Shown here one piece after another: positions 24,659 to 34,724 of a stretch of DNA of 64,000 nucleotides; position 1 is the first letter of the stretch, and every line of letters starts with the position of its first letter. The position numbers were made by a program, and so were the translations under genes. The stretch covers positions 248,001-312,000 of the forward strand of contig CAVVVI010000003.1 of the NCBI GenBank assembly GCA_963751795.1, in the 5' to 3' direction. The stretch is from BOG-908 sp963751795 (GTDB lineage: Bacteria > Pseudomonadota > Alphaproteobacteria > Acetobacterales > Acetobacteraceae). Below the pieces are notes generated by a model, which saw only the letters and a program-made list of their open reading frames with translations, ran no database searches and had not been told where the DNA came from.

Positions 24659-27619
24659 ATGACCAAACGCCTGCTCATCGACGCCAGCCACGCGGAAGAA
24701 ACCCGCGTGGTGGTGCTGGACGGTAACCGCCTCGCCGATTTCGACGTCGAGACCCAATCGCGCCGCCAGCTCAAGGGCAATATCTACCTCGCCAAGGTCG
24801 TCCGCGTAGAGCCGAGCCTGCAGGCCGCCTTCGTCGAATACGGCGGCAACCGCCACGGCTTCCTGGCCTTCGGCGAAATCCACCCCGATTACTACCAGAT
24901 CCCGGTCGCCGACCGGCAGCGCCTGCTCGCGATGCAGGAGGAGGAGGCGCGCGCCGAGGAGGAAGACGAGGACGACGAGCCCGCGCAGTCCGGCGCCTCG
25001 TTCGCGCCCACGATCGAGCACGAGGGCGCGCCGGGCATCGAAGCCGAGGTGGCGGGTGCCGAGACCGATGCACCCGAGCACTCTGTAGGCACCGAGCCGG
25101 ACGAGGCGATGCCCGCCGACGAACCCGGCGCCGGGCTGGAGACGCAGCCGCTGCTGGTGGCGCAAGATGTGCGGCACGGCGAGGCCGAGGCCGGCGCCAT
25201 GCAGCCGCCGGAGGCCGATCTCGGCCCCGACATCGCACCCGAACTGGCCGAACGGCAGGCCGATGCTGTGGCATCCGACGAGGCGGCCGAGCAGCCGGAA
25301 GGCGGCACCCGGGTGCGCCAGGTTAATGGCGGCGAAGGGCCCTCGCCGCAGGCCGTGGGTGGCGAGCACGACACCGGCGAAGAGCAGCGCGCGCCGCGCC
25401 AGCCCTCGCGGTTCATGCGCAGCTACAAGATCCAGGAGGTCATCCGCCGCCGGCAGATCCTGCTGATCCAGGTCGTCAAAGAAGAGCGCGGCACCAAGGG
25501 CGCGGCGCTGACCACCTACATCTCGCTGGCTGGCCGCTACTGCGTGCTGATGCCCAACTCGCCGCGCGGCGGCGGCATCAGCCGCAAGATCACCTCAGCC
25601 GCCGACCGCCGCCGCTTGAAGGAAGTAACAGCCGAGCTGGATATCCCGCGCGGCATGGGCCTGATCGTGCGCACCGCCGGCGCCGCCCGCCCTAAACCCG
25701 AAATCAAGCGCGACGGCGAATACCTGCTGCGCCTGTGGGACGATATCCGTGAGAAGACCATGGAGTCGATGGCGCCGGCGATGATCCATGAGGAAGCCAG
25801 CCTCATCAAGCGCGCCATTCGCGACGTCTATTCGCGCGATATCGACGAGTTGCTGGTGGACGGCATCGAGGGCTGGCGCGCTGCGCGCGATTACATGCGC
25901 ATGCTGATGCCGACGCATGTGAAAAAGGTGCAGCTCTGGCCGGCCAACGCGCAGCCGCTCTTCGCGCACAACCAGGTCGAGTCGATGCTCGATTCGATGC
26001 TGGAACCGACCGTGCAGCTGCGCTCGGGCGGCTATCTGGTGATCAACCAGACCGAGGCGCTGGTAGCCATTGACGTCAATTCCGGGCGGTCCACGCGCGA
26101 GCGCGGCATCGAGGAGACGGCGCTGCGCACTAACCTCGAAGCGGCCGAAGAGGCGGCCCGTCAGCTGCGGCTGCGCGACCTGGCCGGGCTCATCGTGATC
26201 GATTTCATCGACATGGAGAGCAAGAAGCACAACGCGATGGTCGAGCGCCGCATCGCCGACGCGCTGCGGCAGGACCGCGCGCGCATCCAGCTCGGCCATA
26301 TCAGCCATTTCGGCCTGCTCGAGCTCAGCCGGCAGCGCCTGCGCCCGTCGCTGGCCGAGACCAGCCTGAACGTGTGCCCGCAATGCGGCGGCAGCGGCCA
26401 TGTGCGCAGCACCGAGAGTGCCGCGCTGCACGTGCTGCGCGAGATCGAGGAGGAGGGCGGCAAGCGCCGCGCGGCCGAGATCCTGGTGCACGTCGCCAGC
26501 CCGACGGCGCTCTACGTCCTCAACAACAAGCGCGAGCGGCTGACCGAGATCGAGGCGCGCTACGGCATGCGCGTCTGCTTCGCACCGGACGAGACCCTGC
26601 TGCCGGCCCAGACCCGCATCGACCGGCTGCGCGCCGCCGTGCCGCAGGATGCGCTGCCTGCCCCGTCCGCCCAGCCGATGCCCGATGACGATGCCGGCGA
26701 GGCCGACATGGCCGAGGACGAAGCCGATCTGGTGTTCCACGCCCCGGCCGAGCCCGCAGCCGAGGCGGCCAGCGTGGCCGGCGACTACACGACCGATACC
26801 GACCATGTGCCCGGCGAGACCGCGGCCGAGGGCGAGCAGCGCCGCAAGCGCCGTCGCCGGCGTCGCCGGGGCGGCCGGCGCGAGGACGGGGCGGCCGCCG
26901 AAGCCGCCCCGGCGCTGGACAGCGCCGAGCAGCCCGATCTGCCCGCCGGCCGGTTCTCCGAAGGGCCGATGGCCGAGGGCGACCTGCCGGTGCCTGGCCA
27001 CGATGAAGCCACCCAGGCCGCGGCCGAATCCGCGCCGGACGGCATGGCGGCCGAAGCCTCACCGCAGGAGCCCGGCAGTTCGGACGGCGAGCCGGTGCGC
27101 GCCAAGCGCGGCCGCCGCGGTGGGCGCCGCCGGCGCAAGCCCGGCGAGGAGCCGGAAGCAGCCGCTTCGGACGATCAGGGCGAAGCCCCGGACCGCGCCG
27201 CCGCGCTGCCGGCCGAGCCGGCCTATGTGCCCTATAGCGGACCCACGCCGGCCGATCCGTTCGCCATGGCGGGCATGGACATCTTCGATGCGCTGGAAAT
27301 GGCCGAGCTGCAGCCGGCGCTGCGCGTGGTCGCCGATGCACCGCAGCCGCCTGCCGAGATGGACGTGACGCCCGAGGCGCTGTCGGTAGCCGACGATGCC
27401 GAAGCGGCCCCGCTGCCGCCGGAGCCCGCGGCCGCGCCGCCAGCAGTGGCGAGCGCCGTCGCGCCCGTCGCCGAACAGCCTTCGCCGGAGCCTGAAGCAA
27501 CCCAGCCGGAGCCTTCACCGTCGCCCGAGCCCGCACAAGCGGCCAACGTGCCCCCGCCCGTGCTGGTCGGCAGCGCCGAGGTCACCTCGCCGGCCAAGAA
27601 GGGCTGGTGGAAGCGGTAG
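24659..27619 (+). CDS. rne: ribonuclease E
   Basis: RNase E is the main endonuclease for mRNA decay and rRNA/tRNA maturation and the scaffold of the degradosome. The N-terminus (MTKRLLIDASHAEETRVVVL) leads into an S1 RNA-binding domain split by a long acidic insert (about residues 95-255), a pattern known in alphaproteobacteria. The catalytic core has EALVAIDVNSGRST and LIVIDFIDMES (metal-binding Asp), and the zinc link is CPQCGGSG. The C-terminal third (about 680-986) is disordered, rich in Ala, Glu and Pro with basic RRKRRRRRRR patches that probably bind RNA and partners. The total is 986 residues. Confidence 0.94.
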   Translation: MTKRLLIDASHAEETRVVVLDGNRLADFDVETQSRRQLKGNIYLAKVVRVEPSLQAAFVEYGGNRHGFLAFGEIHPDYYQIPVADRQRLLAMQEEEARAEEEDEDDEPAQSGASFAPTIEHEGAPGIEAEVAGAETDAPEHSVGTEPDEAMPADEPGAGLETQPLLVAQDVRHGEAEAGAMQPPEADLGPDIAPELAERQADAVASDEAAEQPEGGTRVRQVNGGEGPSPQAVGGEHDTGEEQRAPRQPSRFMRSYKIQEVIRRRQILLIQVVKEERGTKGAALTTYISLAGRYCVLMPNSPRGGGISRKITSAADRRRLKEVTAELDIPRGMGLIVRTAGAARPKPEIKRDGEYLLRLWDDIREKTMESMAPAMIHEEASLIKRAIRDVYSRDIDELLVDGIEGWRAARDYMRMLMPTHVKKVQLWPANAQPLFAHNQVESMLDSMLEPTVQLRSGGYLVINQTEALVAIDVNSGRSTRERGIEETALRTNLEAAEEAARQLRLRDLAGLIVIDFIDMESKKHNAMVERRIADALRQDRARIQLGHISHFGLLELSRQRLRPSLAETSLNVCPQCGGSGHVRSTESAALHVLREIEEEGGKRRAAEILVHVASPTALYVLNNKRERLTEIEARYGMRVCFAPDETLLPAQTRIDRLRAAVPQDALPAPSAQPMPDDDAGEADMAEDEADLVFHAPAEPAAEAASVAGDYTTDTDHVPGETAAEGEQRRKRRRRRRRGGRREDGAAAEAAPALDSAEQPDLPAGRFSEGPMAEGDLPVPGHDEATQAAAESAPDGMAAEASPQEPGSSDGEPVRAKRGRRGGRRRRKPGEEPEAAASDDQGEAPDRAAALPAEPAYVPYSGPTPADPFAMAGMDIFDALEMAELQPALRVVADAPQPPAEMDVTPEALSVADDAEAAPLPPEPAAAPPAVASAVAPVAEQPSPEPEATQPEPSPSPEPAQAANVPPPVLVGSAEVTSPAKKGWWKR

Positions 27620-27624
27620 AACCA

Positions 27625-27675
27625 GCCCCCCGGTGCGGCCTGGCTGGCGTCATCGCCGGCTGGCCGCACGGGGGC
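27625..27675. terminator. hairpin between rne and the fatty-acid hydroxylase gene
   Basis: GTGCGGCC (27633-27640) pairs exactly with GGCCGCAC (27662-27669). The stem extends through a C-run/G-run pairing (27626-27631 with 27670-27674) with one bulge. It lies between convergent genes, so it may serve both. Confidence 0.6.
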
Positions 27676-27682
27676 GCCGCGT

Positions 27683-28621
27683 TCAGGTCGGAACCGACTG
27701 CGCCTTGCGCCTGAACAGGCGGCGGAACCCGGCCGCTTGCTGTTCCCACCAGGTGCCGGTGGCCATCGCCTCCTCGGCTGAGGGGTCGCCGGTCTGCGCA
27801 TACTGCCGGGCGAAATCGGCCGAGCCGAACATCATGTCCCAGAACGGAAAGATCGCGCCGTAATTGCAGCTCGCCTGCCCGGCGGCGCGGATGCCGTGAT
27901 GGGCGCGGTGGAAGCGCGGCGAGATGAGCAGGCGGTCGCCGAGCCGGCCGAAGCTGACGCGCGCATTGGCGTGGCTGATGCTCTCCAGCAGGCGCAGCAG
28001 CAGGATGATCAGCGGGAACTGCATCGGCGGGATGCCGATCAGCAGGCCGAGCACCAGGAACCAGCAGAACGCGATCAGGTCGTCGGCCACGTGGTTGCGG
28101 TCGTCCGACCAGAAGGTCATCTGGCGCTGCGCGTGATGCACCGCGTGCAGCGCGTACCACCAGCGGAAGGAATGGCTCAGGCGGTGGCGCCAGTAATCGG
28201 CGCAATCGAGCACCAGCACGTAGATGCAGAAGGTCAGTGCCTGATGGCCCATCAGAACGGGAAAAGCGGCTTCCAGCGTCGGCGGCACGTAGCCATGATC
28301 GGTTAGCACGCCGCTGAGCCACACCTGCAACTGATAGAACAGCACGAAGGTCACGAGCGGCATCACGCCGATGCGGTTGATCAGCGTATAGAGAATGTCC
28401 ACCGTCACCGCCCGGCTGTCCGGCCAGGATTCCAGCCGTGCCAGGCGCTCCATCGGCGCGCAGATGGCGAGCGTGACGGCCACCTGGGCAACCCCATACA
28501 GCGCGAACAGCACCCAGCCATAGGCCACGTCGTCCCAGGCCATCATGTCGAGGCTGTAGAGGGCAGGCAGGACCACGGCCTCGTGGATCTGTCCGGCGAG
28601 CATCGAGAACGGGTCGATCAT
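27683..28621 (-). CDS. sterol desaturase/fatty acid hydroxylase family membrane enzyme
   Basis: This family holds di-iron integral-membrane enzymes that hydroxylate or desaturate lipids. About four to five membrane segments surround the histidine boxes: HRLSH, HAVHH and HRAHH, with an NHVADD stretch between the second and third. The 312-residue length from ATG 28621 (MIDPFSMLAG) is typical; the frame runs 24 codons further up without a better start. The substrate (sterol, hopanoid, carotenoid or fatty acid) cannot be decided. It faces rne across a hairpin and stands apart from other lipid genes. Confidence 0.87.
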   Translation of the reverse strand: MIDPFSMLAGQIHEAVVLPALYSLDMMAWDDVAYGWVLFALYGVAQVAVTLAICAPMERLARLESWPDSRAVTVDILYTLINRIGVMPLVTFVLFYQLQVWLSGVLTDHGYVPPTLEAAFPVLMGHQALTFCIYVLVLDCADYWRHRLSHSFRWWYALHAVHHAQRQMTFWSDDRNHVADDLIAFCWFLVLGLLIGIPPMQFPLIILLLRLLESISHANARVSFGRLGDRLLISPRFHRAHHGIRAAGQASCNYGAIFPFWDMMFGSADFARQYAQTGDPSAEEAMATGTWWEQQAAGFRRLFRRKAQSVPT

Positions 28622-28800
28622 GGCACGCTGTCCTAGCACGAAACGCCGGCGCGCGGGCCAGGCGTGTGCGCGCTGCATCTGGTGCGCGGGCACGAAAGCG
28701 GAACCCCGGGCGGCGGGCCGGGCGCGCGGGGGTTCTTGTGCTCCCGCGGCGTTCCGGTCATTGCAGGCGATTGAGCCGCAGTGGACGGGACCCCACCAGC

Positions 28801-29166
28801 ATGAGCGAGAGACGTATCCTCGTCGTCGAGGATGATTTTCTGATCCGGATGACCCTGACCGAATCTCTGGAGAGCGAGGGTTTCGTGGTGATCGAGGCCG
28901 ATAGCGGCGAGGCGGCCCTGGTGCAGCTGCGCTCGGACCCGTCGATCTGCCTGCTGCTGACCGACATGCAGCTCTCCGGCAGCCTGGACGGCCGGGCTCT
29001 GGCCGAGGCGGTGCGGGCGGAGAACCTCATCCTGCCGATCATCTACATGACCGGGCGGCCCGACCGGGTGAGCACCATCGACCCGCAGCGGGAGATGGTG
29101 ATCGGCAAACCCTATTTGCCGTCGCAGATCTGCACGGCGGCCCGCACCATGCTGGCCCGGAACTGA
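28801..29166 (+). CDS. single-domain response regulator (CheY-like receiver)
   Basis: The 121-residue protein is a lone receiver domain: acidic pair in VVEDDFLIRM, phosphorylation site Asp in LLLTDMQLSGSLDG, Thr in IYMTGRPD, and Lys in VIGKPYLPSQI. There is no output domain. Receivers with this ending are often partners of HWE-type sensor kinases, but no kinase gene is in the window. ATG 28801 gives the standard receiver start (MSERRILVVEDD). The 179 bases before it hold no gene. Confidence 0.88.
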   Translation: MSERRILVVEDDFLIRMTLTESLESEGFVVIEADSGEAALVQLRSDPSICLLLTDMQLSGSLDGRALAEAVRAENLILPIIYMTGRPDRVSTIDPQREMVIGKPYLPSQICTAARTMLARN

Positions 29167-29221
29167 CGCGCCCGGCGGGCAGGGCGCTCGCCGGGGCCGA
29201 GGCATCAGGCAGACAAGCGCC

Positions 29222-29245
29222 CGCCCGAAGCTGACGCCTCGGGCG
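29222..29245. terminator. weak hairpin between convergent genes
   Basis: CGCCCGA (29222-29228) pairs with TCGGGCG (29239-29245) around a 10-base loop. A second 7-bp hairpin (CCCGGCG/CGCCGGG) lies just before it, at 29171-29195. Together they could end transcription of the response regulator and of the opposing gene. Confidence 0.4.
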
Positions 29246-29255
29246 AGCGGGTCGG

Positions 29256-31955
29256 CTAGTGCTTCGGCGGCTCCCGCCTGGCCGGGGGCGGCGGTGCCGG
29301 GTGGGGTGCAGGCGGCGGCGCAGCACGCGGCGGGGGCGGGGGCGGCGCCGGCCTTGGGGCAGGCGCTGGCCGCGGTGCGGGCTGCGGCCGCGGTGCCGGC
29401 GGTGGCCGTGGCGCTTCGAAGTGCGGCGCAGGGCGCGGCGCTTCAAAATGCGGCGCGGGCCGCGGGGCCTCCACGTGCGGCGCCGGACGCGGCGCTTCGA
29501 ACCGCGGTGCCGGACGCGGCGCCGGCATCGGCCGCGGCGCTACCGGGTTGAGTGCCGGGCGCGGCGCTGCGGCATGCGGCATCGGCCCTGGTGCCGGCAT
29601 GTGGTTCCCTGGGGCAGGGCGCGGCTCCGGCCTTGGTGCCGCCGTATGCGGCACGGCGGGGGGCCGTGGCGCCTGCGCGGGCTCCGGCCGCAAAGCCGGC
29701 CCGGCTCCGGCACCGGGCGGCCGCGATTCCGTCCCAACCGGCCGGCCCGGCGTGCCCGGACGCAGATCGGCCGCACCGCCATTGGGCCGGGGCGTGGGCA
29801 GGCCGGCGCGCGTTCCCGGCGCAGGCTGGCCGATATCGGCCGGACGCGCCGGTGACCGCAGGGACGGCAGCCCGGGACGGGCCGGATTGGCAGCAGGCGC
29901 GCCAGGGCGCGGCGGCTCGCCGGCCGGCCGGTTCGCGGGTGCCAGGCCCGGCTGCACATGGGCGCCACCCGGTGCGCCACCCGGCTGCAGATTGGGGCGG
30001 GCACTCAGCTGCGGGTCCGGCCGGCCGCCGCCAGGGGCGCGCAAGGCAGGCAGGCCAGGGGCGTGGCCGGGCTGGCCGGCAGGCGGCAACGCGCCGGCGC
30101 CGGGCCGCGGCTCAGGCCCGCGCGCACCGGGAACGCCCGGCGCCGTCGCACCCGGCTGGCCGGGCCGCGGTTCCGGCCCGTGGGCGAGCGGTGCGCCGGG
30201 CTGCGCACCAGGCTGGCCGGGGCGCGCCGGCCCGCGGCCGAGCGAACCGCCGGGTTGCGGCGCGCCGGGCTGTCCGGCCTGGCCGAGACGCGGCTCCGGC
30301 AGGCGGCCGGCAGCCGCGCCGGGGGCACCGGCGCCGGGGCCGTTGCGCACCTGGGCCGCCGGCACCGCACGCACGCCGGGGGGCGGCGCGGCACGGCGCA
30401 ACTCCGGCACGGCGCGCTGCTGGGCCACGGCAGGCACGATGCGCGGCCCGGGGGCCACGCGCTGCACCGGCGTTGCGGGCAGCGCCACGTTATAGCGGCG
30501 CGCCGCGGCCTGCGGCAGGTTCGGTGTCTGCGGTGACGGTGCCACCGCGAGGCGGCCGACGAGCGGGCGCGCCTGGGCCAGCGCCGCGGGGGGCAGCGGC
30601 CGGCCGAACGAGGCGACCGGCTGGCCGCGTGCAAAAGCCGCCGCCGGGATCACCGTCGCCGCCCGCTGGTTGATGTAGACGTTGCGGGTGATGTTGACGT
30701 CCCGCACGTTGGTGATGTTGTTGACGTTATAGACCGGGCCACGCTGGATGATCGTCTGCGGCACGCCATACGGCGTGTTCACCCGGGCGAAGTAATCCGG
30801 CTGGCAGTGATACCAGGGATAATAGGGCTCGCGCGGGCCGAGCGGGATCCAGGCCGGGGCGTAACCGCCGCCGCCGAAGCCCACGCCCAGCCCGATGCCG
30901 ACACCCACGCCGACATCGACGAAGCTGACCAGTGCTGGGGAATACACCGGATAGGGCGACTCCACCGCCACCTCGGCCTGCTCGCTGCCCGCCACCCAGC
31001 CCCACCGGTTCTCGACCTGCACCCAGCGGCCGTAATGGAAGGGCGCGAAGCCCCAGCGGGCATTGTCCACCCACGTCCAGCCCCAGGGCTGCACGTATGC
31101 CCAGTGGCCATCGCGGTACGGCGCCCAGGTGCTGGCTACGTCACGCGGGTACCAGACCTGCCCGTACTGCGCGTTCTGCGAGAAGCTGCCGTAGGTCTGC
31201 AGGTCGGAGGCACCAGTCATGTACTGGACCTGGCGCGGCACGCCGGCGGCAAAGGCGCGGCGCGCCGGGGCGCGGAGCAGGCCGGCCAGGAAGGCGTCGG
31301 TCTGCATGGCGCCCACGCTGCCCTGCAGCGTGTCGGTGCCGCCGATGGTGGCGGTCTGCTGCGGCCCGATATCGAGGTCCAGGCCGGTCGCCGTCACATG
31401 CGCCGCGCCTTCGACCACGGTGACCGTGGTGGCATCGTTGGTGTCGCCGGCAACGATCTCGTAGCGGCCGGCGGCGGTGATCTGCACGGCGCCGCGTGGC
31501 GTGTTGATGGTCACGGCCTCACCCTGCGGCAGGCTGCGCAGCAGCAGGAACACCGCGCCCTGGGCAGCCGTGGTGGTGAACTGCGTGGTGTCCAGCGCGG
31601 TCACGTCCAGCTCGGTGGAGGCGGCCAGCACCATGCGGTCGTCGGCGATCTCGAGCGCCGTCTGCGCCTGCGGCTCGGTCCAGAACGCCTCGCCGTTGGT
31701 AACGGGGTAGTTCAGCGTGGCAGGCGTCCACTGCGTCTCGCCGGCAGCGTGGAACGACACCGAGCCGGTGATCGCCGCCACCCGGCCGGCCAGCGCCGGC
31801 GGATTGCTTCCCTGGTCGCCCGCCGCATCGGCACCCGGCTGGGCCGCGCCGGGTGGCGGCGCCGGTTGCGCGGCGGCCGGCAGGCTGGCGATGGCCGTCA
31901 GGCTGGTGGTGGCCAGCCATACGCCGAGCCGCATCAGCCGAGTGTGAGAACGCAT
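29256..31955 (-). CDS. exported FecR/DUF6600-like protein with a long proline-rich tail
   Basis: The 899-residue product has a signal peptide (TTSLTAIASLPAAAQ), then a FecR-like beta domain (about 40-215: GRVAAITGSVSFHAAG through to IGPQQTATIGG). A Trp/Tyr-rich section follows (GHWAYVQPWGWTWVDNARWG, FHYGRWVQVENRWGWV), typical of DUF6600 proteins, then a glycine-rich stretch and NITNVRDVNITRNVYIN. The last ~480 residues are low-complexity, Pro/Ala/Gly/Arg-rich, with GQPG-type units and, near the end, repeated (E)APRPAPHF units. It is probably an envelope protein; the function is unknown. ATG 31955 has AGGATGGAG just upstream. Confidence 0.7.
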   Translation of the reverse strand: MRSHTRLMRLGVWLATTSLTAIASLPAAAQPAPPPGAAQPGADAAGDQGSNPPALAGRVAAITGSVSFHAAGETQWTPATLNYPVTNGEAFWTEPQAQTALEIADDRMVLAASTELDVTALDTTQFTTTAAQGAVFLLLRSLPQGEAVTINTPRGAVQITAAGRYEIVAGDTNDATTVTVVEGAAHVTATGLDLDIGPQQTATIGGTDTLQGSVGAMQTDAFLAGLLRAPARRAFAAGVPRQVQYMTGASDLQTYGSFSQNAQYGQVWYPRDVASTWAPYRDGHWAYVQPWGWTWVDNARWGFAPFHYGRWVQVENRWGWVAGSEQAEVAVESPYPVYSPALVSFVDVGVGVGIGLGVGFGGGGYAPAWIPLGPREPYYPWYHCQPDYFARVNTPYGVPQTIIQRGPVYNVNNITNVRDVNITRNVYINQRAATVIPAAAFARGQPVASFGRPLPPAALAQARPLVGRLAVAPSPQTPNLPQAAARRYNVALPATPVQRVAPGPRIVPAVAQQRAVPELRRAAPPPGVRAVPAAQVRNGPGAGAPGAAAGRLPEPRLGQAGQPGAPQPGGSLGRGPARPGQPGAQPGAPLAHGPEPRPGQPGATAPGVPGARGPEPRPGAGALPPAGQPGHAPGLPALRAPGGGRPDPQLSARPNLQPGGAPGGAHVQPGLAPANRPAGEPPRPGAPAANPARPGLPSLRSPARPADIGQPAPGTRAGLPTPRPNGGAADLRPGTPGRPVGTESRPPGAGAGPALRPEPAQAPRPPAVPHTAAPRPEPRPAPGNHMPAPGPMPHAAAPRPALNPVAPRPMPAPRPAPRFEAPRPAPHVEAPRPAPHFEAPRPAPHFEAPRPPPAPRPQPAPRPAPAPRPAPPPPPPRAAPPPAPHPAPPPPARREPPKH

Positions 31956-32184
31956 GTGGAAACTCCATCCTGACGGGCGATCGTCCGGCCCGATGCACAC
32001 TCAACAGCACGATCATGGCGAGAACCGGACGGCTTGGGTAACGCCACGTAACGAGCGGCAGTTGCGGCCGTGACATAGTGTGACACCGCATCGAACACAG
32101 CCGGCTGCCCCCTGACTTGCGGCGTCTCCTGCCTCATCTTGGATGACAGAGCGCGCCACACGAATGGCCGAGAGGAGATCTGCG

Positions 32185-32544
32185 ATGATTGGACGTATGT
32201 TGCGGCGGGCGGCCCTGCCGGTGGCGTTGCTGGCCACCACGGTGCTGGGCGGCTGCTACGCCTACCCGGCCGGCTATTATGGCGGCTACACCGGCTATTC
32301 GGGCTACTACCCCTATGCCGGCTACGGTTACGGCTACCCCGGCTATCTCGGCACCGGCGTGTTCGTGGGCGGCTGGGGCGGCGGATATTACGGCGGCGGG
32401 TATGGCTATGGCGGCTACTGGCATCACGGCTGGGGCGGCGGTTATGGCGGCGGCCACTGGGGCGGTGGCGGCGGCGGCCATTGGGGTGGCGGCGGCGGTG
32501 GCGGCCATGGCGGCGTCGGCAACCCGGGCAGCTGGCATCACTAG
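32185..32544 (+). CDS. glycine/tyrosine-rich lipoprotein
   Basis: A lipoprotein signal peptide ends in LGGC. The mature part is almost entirely Gly, Tyr, Trp and His in repeats such as GYYGGYTGYSGYY and then GGGHWGGG. There is no folded domain to be recognised. Such proteins are probably outer-membrane-associated; the His-rich end might bind metal, which is speculation. AGGAG at 32173-32177 lies 7 bases before ATG 32185. The gene is divergent from the FecR/DUF6600 gene, and the 229 bases between them carry both promoters. Confidence 0.72.
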   Translation: MIGRMLRRAALPVALLATTVLGGCYAYPAGYYGGYTGYSGYYPYAGYGYGYPGYLGTGVFVGGWGGGYYGGGYGYGGYWHHGWGGGYGGGHWGGGGGGHWGGGGGGGHGGVGNPGSWHH

Positions 32545-32583
32545 GCATCGGCTCGCCGGCTTCGTGCGCCAGCGCGGCCAGGG

Positions 32584-32745
32584 ATGAGCGGCCAGCCGCC
32601 GGAGAGCCCGCGCGGGCGGCTGGCGGCGGTGGCCATGCTGGTGATCCTGGTCGCCGGCAGCCTGTGGCTCGTGCATCGCCTGCAGAGCACGGCCGCCGTG
32701 CAGGATTGCGTGGCGGTCGGCCGGCACGATTGCGCCGCGCCTTAG
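32584..32745 (+). CDS. 53-residue single-pass membrane protein
   Basis: The ORF encodes a short polar start (MSGQPPESPRGR), one membrane helix (LAAVAMLVILVAGSLWLVH) and a tail with two Cys residues (VQDCVAVGRHDCAAP). It sits 39 bases after the glycine-rich lipoprotein gene. The two Cys residues are positioned to form a disulfide outside the membrane. I do not know its role. The ribosome site is poor, so it may depend on read-through from the gene before it. Confidence 0.55.
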   Translation: MSGQPPESPRGRLAAVAMLVILVAGSLWLVHRLQSTAAVQDCVAVGRHDCAAP

Positions 32746-32887
32746 CCATCGCCGCCGGCGTGCTCCGGACCGGGAGCCGCATCTGCCCGGGTCGCCAAGA
32801 AGCGGCGCCGCCGCTGAACCCGTGTGCGATCCAAACGTCTTGGCCGCGGCGGCTGCCCTGTGCCAGCCGAGGGAAACCGCTTTTCGC

Positions 32888-34724
32888 ATGCAGTCGTCCA
32901 CCATGAACGCACGGCTGGCGGACCGGGATTGGGCCTGGTCCGCCCTTCACGCACTGCGCGAGGCGGCGGATCTCGCCCCCAACATCGAAACCGCCGTGCC
33001 TGCGGGTGCCGCCCCTGCCGCCATGCGCGCGCGCTACGCGGCGGAACTGGCCTGGTTGCGCTGCTGCCCCGATGCCACGCCGATGGCAGCCGTGGTTCTG
33101 GCCGCACGCATGGCCGCCAGCCAGCCGGGCCTTGCCAGTCGGCACGGGGCCGCTCGGCAGCCTGTTGGCCGAGCGGCCCGACCCGCAGGCCATCACGCGC
33201 GCGCTGCCGCTGCTGGACCGGCGGCTGGAGCACGTCGTGCCCGACGCCGCGGACCTCGCCTGCATCGAGCGCGCCTGGCCGGTCTCGCTGGCGGTGGAAG
33301 CGCTGCTCGCCAGCGGCGGCGACGAACGCCTGAGCCTCGACTCGGCCTCCGGGCTCAACCGTTACGGCTGCGCGCCCTGGCCCCGCCCGGCCGTGCTCGG
33401 TTTTGCCTCCTGCACCGCCTCGAGCCTGTCGCAACCGGCTTTCGTGGCCGCCGAACGGGCACGCCGCATTTTGATCGCCCACGCTTTGCGCACCGGCGCG
33501 CCCGCTGCGGTGTCCGGCGCCTCCGAGGCGGCCGAGGCATCCATCCTGGCGCATTTCGGCGTGGCCGACCTGGCAAGCGCGGTGCTGGCCGCGTCGGGCA
33601 CCGATGCGGCGCTGATCGTGACCGGGCTGCTGGCGGCCGAGCACCCCGGCACCGCCATGACCAGCATCCTCGTCAGCCCGGCCGAGACCGGCAGCGGCGT
33701 GCCCGATGCGGTGCAGGGGCGCCATTTCGCCGGCTTGGCGCCCTCCGGCCGGTTGGTGACCAAGGGGGACATGCTCGAAGGGCTGCGGACGCTGCCGCGC
33801 CTGGCCACCATCGCGCTGCGCGACGAGAACGGCGCGCCGCTGCCCCCGGCCGCCATCGCCGCGGCCTGCCGCACGGCCATTGCGGCGGCGATCCCGCATG
33901 GCCGCGTGGTGCTGCACGCCATCGACGGCTCGAAGACGGGGCTCACCGCACCCGACCGTGCGACCCTCCTGCAACTGGCGGCCGAGGCCGGCGGCGCGCT
34001 GGATATCGTTATCGATGCCTGCCAGGCGCGGCTCGAGCCGGCGCTGGTGCGCTGGTATCTGGAGCAGGGTTTTCCGGTGCTCGTCACCGGGTCCAAGTTC
34101 TTCGCCGCCCCCGGCTTCTGCGGCGCCGTGCTGTTCCCGCGCGCCCGGCTGGATGCGGTGGCCCGCACCGGCCGGGTGGCGGACGGTCTGGCCCCGTATG
34201 CCTGCCTGGAAGGCGGCATCGGCTCGCGACGCTGCCCCGGCCTGTTGCTGCGCTGGGAAGCCGCGTTGCACGACATGGCGGTGTTCGGCGCCCTGCCCGC
34301 CGCCGAGATCGGGCAGCGGCTGGATCGGCTGGGGCAGCGCGTGAGTGCCGTGCTGCGGCAGCATCCGCGGCTGCACCTGGTGGCCGCGCCACGGCCGCCG
34401 GGGCTGGGCTGGTCGGACCGTCGCAGCGTGTTCACCTTTGCCGTGCGCGACCAGGCGGGCTGGATCGCCCCGGCCGCCCTGCGCGACCTCTATCTGGTAT
34501 TGCAGGCCGAGGCGGGCGGCCCGACGGTGCAGCTCGGCCAGCCGGTCGTGCTCGGCCATCCGGCCCTGGGCGGCCTGCGCATCGCCTTCAGTGCGGCGCA
34601 GCTGGCCGGCGCCGACGACGTGGCCGCGTCGCTGCGCGTGGCCCTCGACCGGCTGGGCAGCGCGCTCGATCCCCCGCGCGCCAAGCGCCCCCGCATCGGC
34701 ATGCCGGCGCTCGTTACAGGCTGA
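32888..34724 (+). pseudogene. PLP-dependent aminotransferase-like gene, interrupted by a frameshift
   Basis: The N-terminal part (from ATG 32888: MNARLADRDWAWSALHAL, AAVVLAARMAASQPG) is in one frame, and the rest (LPVGTGPLGSLLAERPD onwards) is in the frame one base later. The switch lies near 33125-33150 and behaves like one extra base. The long downstream part looks like a fold-type I PLP enzyme: HPGTAMTSILVSPAETGSGV, DIVIDACQARLEP (Asp), and TGSKFFAAPGFCGA with the likely Schiff-base Lys. About 610 residues when joined. The substrate is unknown. It converges on the EAL-like pair, overlapping by 11 bases. A sequencing error is possible. Confidence 0.6.
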
